Shown here: one piece after another, positions 1 to 7,128 of the stretch
Position numbering within the stretch: position 1 is the first letter of the stretch
Layout of the letters: each line of letters starts with the position of its first letter
Source: an uncultured Prevotella sp.
GTDB taxonomy: Bacteria > Bacteroidota > Bacteroidia > Bacteroidales > Bacteroidaceae
Length of the DNA stretch: 64,000 nt
Assembly: GCF_946404925.1 (NCBI RefSeq)
Contig: NZ_CAMJFM010000012.1
Coordinates: 1-64,000, forward strand
Reading direction: 5' to 3'
Made by a program: the position numbers and the translations under genes
The notes under the pieces: model-generated
The model's input: the letters and a program-made list of their open reading frames with translations, nothing else
Databases searched by the model: none
What the model was told of the DNA's origin: nothing

Positions 1-85
1 GCACAGTACCGCTCGACGAGCACGACACATCGTACTTCGCCGACTCTGCGAGTATACGCAACTTCTCCATTGTCTTCTCCGTCAT
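1..85 (-). CDS. Putative DNA modification/repair radical SAM protein, N-terminal fragment
   Basis: Only the first 28 codons are inside the window. The reverse strand reads M-T-E-K-T-M-E-K-L-R-I-L-A-E-S-A-K-Y-D-V-S-C-S, then S-S-G. The stretch LAESAKYDVSCSSSG matches what I remember of the N-terminus of the radical SAM family annotated as putative DNA modification/repair protein, usually paired with a uracil-DNA-glycosylase-like partner. A TAnnTTTG box at 93-100 would start transcription only a few bases before the ATG at 85. The in-frame ATG at 70 is therefore an alternative start with a normal leader. The catalytic CxxxCxxC lies outside the window, so the call rests on the N-terminus alone. 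Confidence 0.65.
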   Translation of the reverse strand, partial: MTEKTMEKLRILAESAKYDVSCSSSGTV

Positions 86-92
86 ACGACTG

Positions 93-100
93 CAAAGGTA
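93..100 (-). promoter_or_regulatory. -7 box of the radical SAM gene
   Basis: TACCTTTG on the minus strand fits the Bacteroidota primary sigma -7 consensus TAnnTTTG. It lies 7 bp before the ATG at 85. Confidence 0.55.
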
Positions 101-174
101 CAAAAACAATCTGATATATATCCCATTTAGCATTATTTAACCACTAAAAGATGGGATACATCTTACGTTTGTAT

Positions 175-182
175 TACCTTTG
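175..182 (+). promoter_or_regulatory. -7 box of murQ
   Basis: TACCTTTG lies 17 bp before the GTG start of murQ. No clear TTTG -33 box is visible. The implied leader is very short. Confidence 0.55.
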
Positions 183-199
183 CAGTCAAATTATCACAA

Positions 200-1003
200 G
201 TGAGGATAGAGGATAAAATCACAGAACAATCTTCGCACTACGATCATCTGGAACAGATGGAGTTAGGCGAGATACTTGAGGCTATCAACCGCGAGGACAG
301 GTTGGTAGCTGAGGCTGTGCATAATGTGATTCCTCAGATAACGGCATTGGTAAAGGCCATAGAGCCAAGAATGAAGCAGGGGGGGCGACTATTCTACGTT
401 GGCGCTGGAACCAGCGGACGCCTTGGTGTGCTTGATGCCAGCGAACTGCCCCCAACATTCGGAGTATCGCCCGATTGGGTGGTAGGTGTCATTGCTGGTG
501 GCGATGAGGCTTTGAGATGTGCCGTAGAGCATGCTGAGGATGATGCCAGCCGAGGTTGGCAGGATTTGGAGGCTTACAAGCCATCGGCTCAGGACAGCGT
601 GATAGGCATCGCAGCATCGGGCACCACACCCTATGTGATTGGTGCCGTTGAGGAGGCTCGCCGCCGCGGCCTGCTTACGGGGTGCATCACCAGCAATCCC
701 CATACGCCACTTGCTGCTGCAGCTGAATATCCCATAGAAACGATAGTAGGCCCAGAGTTCGTAACCGGCTCCAGCCGCATGAAGAGCGGCACGGCGCAGA
801 AGATGGTGCTCAACATGATTTCAACATCGCTGATGATCAAGATGGGGCGTGTTGAGGGCAATCGCATGGTGAAGATGCAGTTGACAAACGAGAAACTCAT
901 CGACCGCGGCACACGTATGATCGAAGAGTCGACGGGACTGCCTTACGATGAGGCCCGCCGCCGACTACTCGAAGCCGGAAGTGTTGACAAAGTATTAATA
1001 TAA
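200..1003 (+). CDS. murQ: N-acetylmuramic acid 6-phosphate etherase MurQ
   Basis: MurQ cleaves the lactyl ether of MurNAc-6-phosphate to give GlcNAc-6-phosphate and D-lactate, a cytosolic step of cell-wall recycling. The 267-residue protein has the SIS-domain sugar-phosphate signature GGRLFYVGAGTSGRLG near residues 61-76, then DASELPPTFG with the expected catalytic Glu at about 82, AEDDA near 112-116 and GSSRMKSGTAQKMVLN. The start is GTG at 200. There is no in-frame ATG upstream, the promoter box ends at 182, and the translated N-terminus (IEDKITEQSSHYDHLE) aligns with MurQ starts as I remember them. The transporter gene follows after 27 bp and is probably co-transcribed. Length is normal for Bacteroidota MurQ. 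Confidence 0.95.
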   Translation: MRIEDKITEQSSHYDHLEQMELGEILEAINREDRLVAEAVHNVIPQITALVKAIEPRMKQGGRLFYVGAGTSGRLGVLDASELPPTFGVSPDWVVGVIAGGDEALRCAVEHAEDDASRGWQDLEAYKPSAQDSVIGIAASGTTPYVIGAVEEARRRGLLTGCITSNPHTPLAAAAEYPIETIVGPEFVTGSSRMKSGTAQKMVLNMISTSLMIKMGRVEGNRMVKMQLTNEKLIDRGTRMIEESTGLPYDEARRRLLEAGSVDKVLI

Positions 1004-1030
1004 TAATGTGTATTCAAGTATAACTAAACA

Positions 1031-1951
1031 ATGACTTACATAGGCGAATTAATTTCGATAGGCGTAGCTTTCTCGTGGACTGCTACCGCGCTGCTCAGTG
1101 AGTTTGGCAGCAAGCGATTAGGAAATCTTACACTCAACGTACTGCGTATGGCCCTGGCGCTGGTATTCTCGCTGGTGCTGTTTATGGTCGTCACAGGTTC
1201 GGCTCTGCCAGGCGGCGCCACACCCGAGGCTATGGGCTGGATGCTGCTGTCAGGTCTGGTGGGCTATGTGATAGGCGACTTCTGCCTCTTCCAGTGCTAT
1301 ATCATCATCGGTTCGCGCTACGGACAGCTGTTTATGACGCTGGCCCCGCTGGCTGCCGCTCTGATGGCCTGGATCACGCTGGGCCAGCAGATGTCGGGTT
1401 CGGCTGTGCTGGCCATGTTCGTCACCCTGGCTGGTATCAGCATCTCGGTGCTGGGCCGAGGCGAGCATCATAAGGTGTCGCTCAAGCTGCCGCTCAACGG
1501 CGTGCTGTTTGCCATCGGTGCCGCTATGTGTCAGGGCATCGGTCTGGTACTCAGTAAGATAGGTATGGACCACTATCAGGCTGCGGCTGATATGCCTGAG
1601 TGGCTGGTGCCATTCAGTGCCAACTTCTATCGTTGTGTGGCTGGCATCATCGGATTCACCGCCCTGCTGTATTTCCGCAAGGGGCTCGATCCTCTGCGCG
1701 ATGCCATGCACGACAGGAAAGGACTCTTGGTAGCTTTGGCCACCACCATCTTCGGACCCTTTATCGGTGTGGGATTCTCGCTGATGGCTGTACAGTACAC
1801 GGCTGCCGGCATCGCCTCTACACTCATGGCGATGACACCTATTATTATTCTGTTGCCGTCATACTGGCTCTTCAAGCAGAAGATTACTTGGCGTGCCGTT
1901 CTCGGCGCTGTTATATCAGTAGTGGGCGTAAGCTTGTTTTTCCTGGCATAA
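1031..1951 (+). CDS. EamA/DMT-family transporter
   Basis: This 306-residue inner-membrane protein has about ten hydrophobic segments arranged as two EamA repeats (roughly residues 1-140 and 150-306), the usual architecture of drug/metabolite-superfamily permeases. Motifs such as GELISIGVAFSWTATALLSE at the start of the first repeat and VLFAIGAAMCQGIGLVLSK at the start of the second support this. Substrate cannot be told from sequence. Its place just behind murQ makes a cell-wall or amino-sugar metabolite conceivable, but that is inference. It converges with the SemiSWEET gene with only 15 bp between the stops. Confidence 0.85.
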   Translation: MTYIGELISIGVAFSWTATALLSEFGSKRLGNLTLNVLRMALALVFSLVLFMVVTGSALPGGATPEAMGWMLLSGLVGYVIGDFCLFQCYIIIGSRYGQLFMTLAPLAAALMAWITLGQQMSGSAVLAMFVTLAGISISVLGRGEHHKVSLKLPLNGVLFAIGAAMCQGIGLVLSKIGMDHYQAAADMPEWLVPFSANFYRCVAGIIGFTALLYFRKGLDPLRDAMHDRKGLLVALATTIFGPFIGVGFSLMAVQYTAAGIASTLMAMTPIIILLPSYWLFKQKITWRAVLGAVISVVGVSLFFLA

Positions 1952-1966
1952 ACAGGCTCTACGCGC

Positions 1967-2254
1967 CTAATTCTTCTTGAAGTAGTCGTTATATATCTTG
2001 ATGCCGAACACGATGCAGCTGCATGTGGAGGTAATCAAGTTGGTTAAGAAGAGCGACCAGATGATTTCGGGCTTGTGAATCAATCCCTGTATCATAAACG
2101 CCATACCGCCGATGGCCATCATCAGGAATGTTGGCAGGGCTATACCATCGGTGTTTCGGGTGCGGATAGTCTCGATAGCCTGAGGCAGATAGCCCAGCAC
2201 CATACCGACGCTGGCCACCACTCCGCAAACAGTAAAAAGCATGTCTTGTTCCAT
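1967..2254 (-). CDS. SemiSWEET/PQ-loop sugar transporter
   Basis: A 95-residue protein with three hydrophobic helices, the size of bacterial SemiSWEETs, which dimerise to form a facilitative sugar pore in the inner membrane. The first helix carries VASVGMVLGYLPQAIETIRT with the Pro-Gln pair that defines the PQ-loop, followed by TDGIALPTFLMM. I chose ATG 2254 rather than an upstream TTG-type start because the -7 box (2269-2276) lies 14 bp upstream. A longer start would fall before the transcription start. Confidence 0.85.
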   Translation of the reverse strand: MEQDMLFTVCGVVASVGMVLGYLPQAIETIRTRNTDGIALPTFLMMAIGGMAFMIQGLIHKPEIIWSLFLTNLITSTCSCIVFGIKIYNDYFKKN

Positions 2255-2268
2255 ATTCTTTTTGGGGC

Positions 2269-2276
2269 AAAGATAC
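2269..2276 (-). promoter_or_regulatory. -7 box of the SemiSWEET gene
   Basis: TATCTTTG on the minus strand, 14 bp before the ATG. It fixes the start codon of the gene. Confidence 0.55.
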
Positions 2277-2347
2277 AAATTAGAATTGAAACTTCCAAGT
2301 TTTAATAAAAAAACGTTGTTTTTCTTGCGTAGATTAGAGGAAAATCG

Positions 2348-2355
2348 TATATTTG
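2348..2355 (+). promoter_or_regulatory. -7 box of the membrane AraC regulator
   Basis: TATATTTG lies 23 bp before the ATG at 2379. A possible -33 TTG sits about 20 bp upstream. No copy of the 21-bp direct-repeat element is present here, so this regulator gene does not appear to be controlled by it. Confidence 0.6.
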
Positions 2356-2378
2356 TCCCCAAAAACTAAAATATTACG

Positions 2379-3569
2379 ATGTTTATTGAGCACATATCGG
2401 CTGAGGTGATACTGTTTTTTATCATCTATGGTATTACGGGAGTGATACCACTTATCGCAGCTGTCTACCTGCTGCTGCGCCGGGGCAATGCCTTTGCGCC
2501 GGGTGTAGAGCCGCCGGTAAGATTGCGCCGCTGGGCAGCATCGTTCTTTGTCGTATCATCTCTGGGCCATGTATGGTGGTATCTGTTCTACCTCTATTCA
2601 GGCGACATTAATTCTGCGGCGTATGTGCTGGTGGCTGTGCTTGACTGCGTGGAATTGCTCATCACGATGGCAGGCACCCTGCTGGCCATGCTTCAAGACC
2701 GCCGTCGGCCTGTCTGGCCAGCGCTTGTTGCTTTGGTTCCGCTTTTGGCGTTTGGAGGCATACAGTTGTTCTACCCCAATCAGTATTTCATGCAGATTAT
2801 TACCGCATATATACTTTCTATCTATGTGCTGTTCTCGGTGTATATGGTGTTTGCCGTCAGGCGCTACGGCCGCTGGCTGAACGACAACTATGCCGATCTG
2901 GAAAATAAAAGGGTGTGGCTCAGTCAGGTGGTATCGCTCGCCTGCCTGTTCCTGCTCATCATCTATGCATTGGTCGATACCGACATGATTCTGCTCTACG
3001 TGCTGCATCTGGTCGAGATCATACTCTTTGCCCTCCTGCTGTGGCGCGTAGAAACCCTGCCACTCCTGGCCGAGCCCAGTACCGATGATGATTGTGCCGA
3101 GCCCAGCCTCGAGAGCATCGAGGAGGCCCCCGCAGAGCCTGTGTCAGAAGATCCAGAAGCGGATTCATCAAATCTCTCACCTCTCACCTCTCACCCCTCA
3201 CCTCTCACCTCTCAAAAGGGTTCCCTCGACCTTTCCCAGATCGAGCAGCTGCTGGCCGAGCACTGCGTGGATACCAAGCTTTATCTGCAGCACGACCTCA
3301 CGCTGCAGCAGCTGGCCCAGACCATTGGTATCAACCGTTTCTACCTCAGCCAGTATTTCTCACGTCAGAGCATTACTTATAATACCTATATTAATAATTT
3401 GCGCATCAACTACTTCATCAGCCGCTATCAGGAGGTTGTCAAGACCCAACGCGCCTTCACAGTCCAGCAGCTGGCTAGCGAGAGTGGCTATCGCAGTTAC
3501 AGCACCTTCAGTCTCGCCTTCAAGCAGCGCATGGGCCAGACTGTTTCAACCTGGATGCACAACAATTAA
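2379..3569 (+). CDS. Membrane-tethered AraC-family transcription regulator
   Basis: This 396-residue protein has an N-terminal half (residues about 7-230) with six or seven membrane segments and charged loops RRGNAFAPG, LQDRRRPVWP, YGRWLNDNYADLE and LLWRVETL. A low-complexity linker (about 235-285) follows, then a C-terminal AraC/XylS DNA-binding domain with helix-turn-helices near residues 307-328 (LTLQQLAQTIGINRFYLSQY) and 360-384 (FTVQQLASESGYRSYSTFSL). It is therefore likely a one-component membrane sensor that binds DNA directly. The first 21-bp-spaced direct repeat begins 25 bp past its stop codon, upstream of the PI-PLC operon, so that operon is the obvious target. The membrane half is paralogous to the protein at 5806-6513. 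The ligand is unknown. Confidence 0.85.
   Translation: MFIEHISAEVILFFIIYGITGVIPLIAAVYLLLRRGNAFAPGVEPPVRLRRWAASFFVVSSLGHVWWYLFYLYSGDINSAAYVLVAVLDCVELLITMAGTLLAMLQDRRRPVWPALVALVPLLAFGGIQLFYPNQYFMQIITAYILSIYVLFSVYMVFAVRRYGRWLNDNYADLENKRVWLSQVVSLACLFLLIIYALVDTDMILLYVLHLVEIILFALLLWRVETLPLLAEPSTDDDCAEPSLESIEEAPAEPVSEDPEADSSNLSPLTSHPSPLTSQKGSLDLSQIEQLLAEHCVDTKLYLQHDLTLQQLAQTIGINRFYLSQYFSRQSITYNTYINNLRINYFISRYQEVVKTQRAFTVQQLASESGYRSYSTFSLAFKQRMGQTVSTWMHNN
3174..3217 (+). repeat. In-frame CTCACCTCT minisatellite in the AraC linker
   Basis: About five imperfect copies of a CTCACCTCT-type unit encode a Ser-Pro-Leu-Thr-Ser-His linker between the membrane and DNA-binding halves of the regulator. The array preserves the reading frame here, but slippage could change linker length or frame. 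Confidence 0.75.
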
Positions 3570-3594
3570 GTAATATGTAATTCTTACACTCGTC

Positions 3595-3632
3595 TTTCAA
3601 AATATGCAATAATTGTTTCAAAATCTGCAAAA
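3595..3632 (+). promoter_or_regulatory. 21-bp direct-repeat element, copy 1 (PI-PLC operon)
   Basis: Two units, TTTCAAAATATGCAATA at 3595 and TTTCAAAATCTGCAAAA at 3616, start exactly 21 bp apart. The second unit ends 24 bp before the ATTG -33 box of the next promoter. This resembles an AraC-type activator site. Confidence 0.7.
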
Positions 3633-3656
3633 TCTTACTTTGCAGGTGTCTTAGCT

Positions 3657-3688
3657 ATTGCATAATTCGAAAATCTTTCATATATTTG
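3657..3688 (+). promoter_or_regulatory. Promoter of the PI-PLC/giant-protein operon
   Basis: ATTG, 20 bp, then TATATTTG, with the PI-PLC start codon 29 bp downstream. The direct-repeat element is immediately upstream. Confidence 0.65.
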
Positions 3689-3717
3689 CGCCAAAGATAA
3701 CTAAAACCTTTTGACGT

Positions 3718-4950
3718 ATGAAACATTCTAAAGTGTACAAAAATCTTTTGTATGTCATGTTGGCTTTGGCGCCCATGGCAGTTTTTAACAGTTGTAGTGA
3801 GGAAGACTTGGATAAGGTCTACGATGAGAAAACCTCGCTCGATTCGCCATTCATTTTCTCAGAGGGCTATCAGGACTCCATCCTTGTGGCTTACGACCTG
3901 CCAACACCAGCCACCGACTGGCTGAGTATGGTGCGCGATGAGACCAAGGTGTGTAAGCTCACCATCCCCGGCACTCACGACACTATGACCGGTATGGGAT
4001 TCTATCAGCCCGTGCTCAAGTACATCTTCAACACCACCGCCATCAGTCAGGTGTCAACACTCGAAGAGCAGATGAACTCTGGTCTGCGTTTCTTCGACAT
4101 CCGCCCCGTAGTGAGTACCGACACCATTGCTAAGAAGAAAATCCTACGCCTCACCCACGGCATTAGCGAGCTCGACCTCACTTTCGAGTGGACCATCGAC
4201 CAGTTGCAAAGCTATCTGAAAGCCCATCCTACGGAGTTCTTCATCTGTAAGCTACAGTTCGACAACGGTTTTGAAGATCAGAAAGACTTGTACAAACTGC
4301 TCAGCGATGTGATGCACTTGCCGAAGTATCAGGGATTGTTTGTAGAAAACTGGCGTCCGGACATCACCGTGAGCGAGATGCGCGGCAAGATATTGTGGCT
4401 GAGTCGCTTCGACCTGCGCCCGTTCAACGCTTCGTTCCACTATCCAATCGTGTATTGCGACTGGCCCGACGAGGATCCGGACATAGAAGAGGATATCAAC
4501 CCCGAGGCTCAGCGCAACTGCGCCATGTACAGCATGGACGACGAAACACTGATGGCCAAGCTCTACAAGCAGGACTACTACAAGACCACTACCGAGAAGC
4601 GCATGCGCAACAAGCAGAAGACTGTGATAGACATGATGCACACCGCACGCGAGGCTACTGCCGGCGACAAGGACATCTGGATTGTGAATCACTGCTCGGC
4701 CTACACCGAGGTGTCGCCACGCGGCTACATCACCAATGCCTCAAATCTGCATCCGCTGGTCATCGACGACCTGCAGACGTACGAGGGCACCGTGGGCATC
4801 ATCCCGATGGATATGGCCTGCCACGACTACGTTCACTGTATCATCAACGGTGGCACACCTTATACCAGCGACTATCTGTACGGCTTCCACCCCATGAGCC
4901 TGTCGCTTACCAACCTGCTTATCAAGTCTAACAAGTCACACTTTAAATAA
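3718..4950 (+). CDS. PI-PLC X-domain lipoprotein (phosphatidylinositol-type phospholipase C-like)
   Basis: A 410-residue lipoprotein with a signal peptide ending VFNSC (Cys26). The fold is that of phosphatidylinositol-specific phospholipase C or a glycerophosphodiester-type phosphodiesterase. It shows LTIPGTHDT with the first catalytic His at 87, GLRFFDIRPV near 122-131 (Asp127, Arg129) and RLTHGI with the second His at 147. In known bacterial PI-PLCs these two His act as general base and acid in cleaving the phosphodiester and forming a cyclic inositol phosphate. The real substrate here could be PI, an inositol-containing sphingolipid or a glycan anchor. It is the first gene after the regulator and its operator-like repeat, and heads an operon with 12 bp to the next gene. 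Confidence 0.85.
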   Translation: MKHSKVYKNLLYVMLALAPMAVFNSCSEEDLDKVYDEKTSLDSPFIFSEGYQDSILVAYDLPTPATDWLSMVRDETKVCKLTIPGTHDTMTGMGFYQPVLKYIFNTTAISQVSTLEEQMNSGLRFFDIRPVVSTDTIAKKKILRLTHGISELDLTFEWTIDQLQSYLKAHPTEFFICKLQFDNGFEDQKDLYKLLSDVMHLPKYQGLFVENWRPDITVSEMRGKILWLSRFDLRPFNASFHYPIVYCDWPDEDPDIEEDINPEAQRNCAMYSMDDETLMAKLYKQDYYKTTTEKRMRNKQKTVIDMMHTAREATAGDKDIWIVNHCSAYTEVSPRGYITNASNLHPLVIDDLQTYEGTVGIIPMDMACHDYVHCIINGGTPYTSDYLYGFHPMSLSLTNLLIKSNKSHFK

Positions 4951-4962
4951 ATATAAATAGGT

Positions 4963-5802
4963 ATGAAACACAATATTCACAGTCTCATCATTCTCATTGC
5001 TATGATGTTTGCGGCAACAGGAGCCCAGGCTCAGGATGCCGATAAAATACATGCCGAAGATGGTTTGTTCAATCACCTCTCAGTAGGCCTGAACACCGGT
5101 CTCACCGGCGTTGGTATCGATGTGGCCATGCCTGTCCACAAGTTAGTGACCGTTAGAGCTGGCTTCTCAGGTTGGAACATTGGCAAAATCAATTTCAAGG
5201 CCATCAGCACCGCCACCGAGATTACCTCGATGCAGATGGTTGAGGAAGACGCCATCAAGCGTGCCCAGATGGTTGATAAGGTAGAACTGCAGGTTAATCC
5301 CAACTTCTGGAACTTCTACCTGCTGGGCGAGGTGCATCCGTTCCACAACCAGCCTTTCTACTTCGCAGCCGGTGTGTTCTTCGGTAGCCAGAACTTTGTT
5401 CACTTCAAGAACACCAACGAGGGTGCGCTGGGATTCCTTTACGATGCTAATCAGAAGGTGGAAGACTACAACCGCCTGTATCGTACCAACTATCCGCCCA
5501 TCGGCCTGAAGTTTGGCGACTACATTTTTACTGCCGACGAGAATGGTAATATCGATGTACGCATGAAGACCAATGCCGTGAAGCCTTACATCGGCGTGGG
5601 CTTTGGTCAGCATCTGGCTAAGACACACCGTGTCAGCCTGGCTGTCGATGCAGGTCTGCTGTTCTGGGGCACACCTAAGTTCGTGCTCAACAATGGTACC
5701 GAGATCGATTCATCGGGCCGCAACTCAGGCATCACCGGTGCCTTGAAGTGGCTCAAGGCCTGGCCAAATATTCAGGTACGTGTAGCTTATAAGATATTCT
5801 AG
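4963..5802 (+). CDS. Predicted outer-membrane beta-barrel protein
   Basis: This 279-residue protein has a clear Sec signal peptide ending in GAQAQ at about residue 23. The mature part alternates aromatic and polar residues in strand-like stretches such as LSVGLNTGLTGVGIDVAM, VELQVNPNFWNFYLLGEV and VKPYIGVGFGQH, and it ends with VRVAYKIF, a terminal-phenylalanine strand typical of outer-membrane barrels. I recognise no named family. It sits between the PI-PLC lipoprotein and the orphan membrane domain with only 3 bp to the latter, so it is part of the same transcript. A structural or anchoring role for the secreted proteins of the operon is plausible but unproven. Confidence 0.7.
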   Translation: MKHNIHSLIILIAMMFAATGAQAQDADKIHAEDGLFNHLSVGLNTGLTGVGIDVAMPVHKLVTVRAGFSGWNIGKINFKAISTATEITSMQMVEEDAIKRAQMVDKVELQVNPNFWNFYLLGEVHPFHNQPFYFAAGVFFGSQNFVHFKNTNEGALGFLYDANQKVEDYNRLYRTNYPPIGLKFGDYIFTADENGNIDVRMKTNAVKPYIGVGFGQHLAKTHRVSLAVDAGLLFWGTPKFVLNNGTEIDSSGRNSGITGALKWLKAWPNIQVRVAYKIF

Positions 5803-5805
5803 CCT

Positions 5806-6513
5806 ATGTACGATTATCAGGGTCTGCAGGACGTATTCTTCATCATGCTTTACGGCATGGCGGGTTTCTTCGCCATGCTGGCATGTGTGTACCTGCTCCT
5901 GAGGCGTGGCAATGCCTTTGCCGAGGATGTCAGGTCGAGCTGTGTGCTGCGACGCTGGACGGCGGCATTCATGGCGGCCATCGTGGCCAGTCACGTGTGG
6001 TGGTATGTACTTGGCACCTATTTTCTGACCGACGACCGTTTGGTTCGTAACATCACTACCATCATGCTCGACTACGTTACGCTGGTGCCGCTGGTGATGG
6101 CCGTACTGCTGGCCATGCTGCAGGATCGCCGCCGCCCGCTCTGGCCCTGGCTGCTGGCTCAGGCACCCGAGGTGCTGGCTGCTGCGCTGGGTATAGCCGG
6201 TCGCAGCGAGTTCTGGGGCTACCAGGTGGTGCACTATTGGCAGTTGGGCGTCATCGCCGTCTTCGTGGTCTATTACATCATTGCGCTGCGGCAGTACGGC
6301 CGCTGGCTGCTCGACAACTATGCCGACCTGGAGCGCAAGGAGGTATGGCAGAGCATGGTGTTCATCATTGTGTTGCTGGCGGTGTATATGGTCTATACCT
6401 CGAACGCCGGCGAACTCGTGCGCGAGTATCTGTCGCAGGTCATCACCCTCGTCATCATTGCCTTCCTGCTCTGGCGTGTGGAAACATTACAGGAGTTAGA
6501 TAACGAACTATAA
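5806..6513 (+). CDS. Orphan membrane-sensor domain, paralogue of the AraC regulator without its HTH
   Basis: A 235-residue protein with six or seven membrane segments. It repeats the landmarks of the N-terminal half of the regulator at 2379-3569 in order: VYLLLRRGNAFA, SHVWWY, LLAMLQDRRRPLWP, YGRWLLDNYADLE and LLWRVETL. It then stops with a few acidic residues exactly where the other protein continues into its linker and AraC domain. No AraC-like sequence follows in any frame before the next gene. It could sense the same ligand, hetero-oligomerise with the full regulator as a modulator, or be a relic of duplication. The frame is intact and tightly coupled (3 bp) to the preceding gene, which argues against simple decay. 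Confidence 0.8.
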   Translation: MYDYQGLQDVFFIMLYGMAGFFAMLACVYLLLRRGNAFAEDVRSSCVLRRWTAAFMAAIVASHVWWYVLGTYFLTDDRLVRNITTIMLDYVTLVPLVMAVLLAMLQDRRRPLWPWLLAQAPEVLAAALGIAGRSEFWGYQVVHYWQLGVIAVFVVYYIIALRQYGRWLLDNYADLERKEVWQSMVFIIVLLAVYMVYTSNAGELVREYLSQVITLVIIAFLLWRVETLQELDNEL

Positions 6514-6531
6514 ATATATATATAATAAGGT

Positions 6532-7095
6532 ATGCAAACTAGATTCAAGAAAAATGCTAAGATCTTCGATATTGTGATTACCGCTGTGGGCGGCACACTG
6601 TCGGTTGGCGTTATGCTTTACGCCGTTCTGTATTTCGGATTGGGAAATACCTGGCCCGAACTGGTGCTTAATATGTTCTACATTGCCAGCTTGGTCATGA
6701 TATGGATGTATTTCTTCAACCGTCTCGACTCCTTTAGTTTCAACTACTGGTGTTCCATCTCGGTGGGCATCACGGTGCTGCTGCGCGATATTCTCTTTGC
6801 GCCGCCGCTGGCCTATCGTTCGCTCCATCTGCTGTGTCTTTCGCTGTCGGTGCTGCTGCTCTGCATGCTCACCTATTTCTATGCGCGTAAGAACTGGAAG
6901 AGCTACACCAAGCGCAACCTGTGGATGATCTGCATCATCGATATGATCATTGCGGCACTCTATAACCTCGACATCTATCTCGAGCCAGTCGACGAATACA
7001 CCGACTATATGCTGGTAGAGATATGGATTCGCCCCACCATCACCTACGGACTGGTGGCCTGCTTCGTAACCGAGGCCGATAAGGCAAGCAAGTAA
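6532..7095 (+). CDS. Polytopic membrane protein of unknown function
   Basis: 187 residues with five or six hydrophobic segments: about 14-36, 43-58, 72-88, 95-112, 128-145 and 160-178. Short charged loops include RFKKNAKIFD at the N-terminus. I do not recognise a family. It follows the orphan sensor domain by 18 bp and precedes the giant secreted protein by 33 bp, so it is very likely in the same operon. Its size and topology differ from the AraC membrane half, so it is not a third copy of it. Confidence 0.7.
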   Translation: MQTRFKKNAKIFDIVITAVGGTLSVGVMLYAVLYFGLGNTWPELVLNMFYIASLVMIWMYFFNRLDSFSFNYWCSISVGITVLLRDILFAPPLAYRSLHLLCLSLSVLLLCMLTYFYARKNWKSYTKRNLWMICIIDMIIAALYNLDIYLEPVDEYTDYMLVEIWIRPTITYGLVACFVTEADKASK

Positions 7096-7128
7096 ATAAG
7101 AACAATCAAAATCTAAAATATTACCTTT

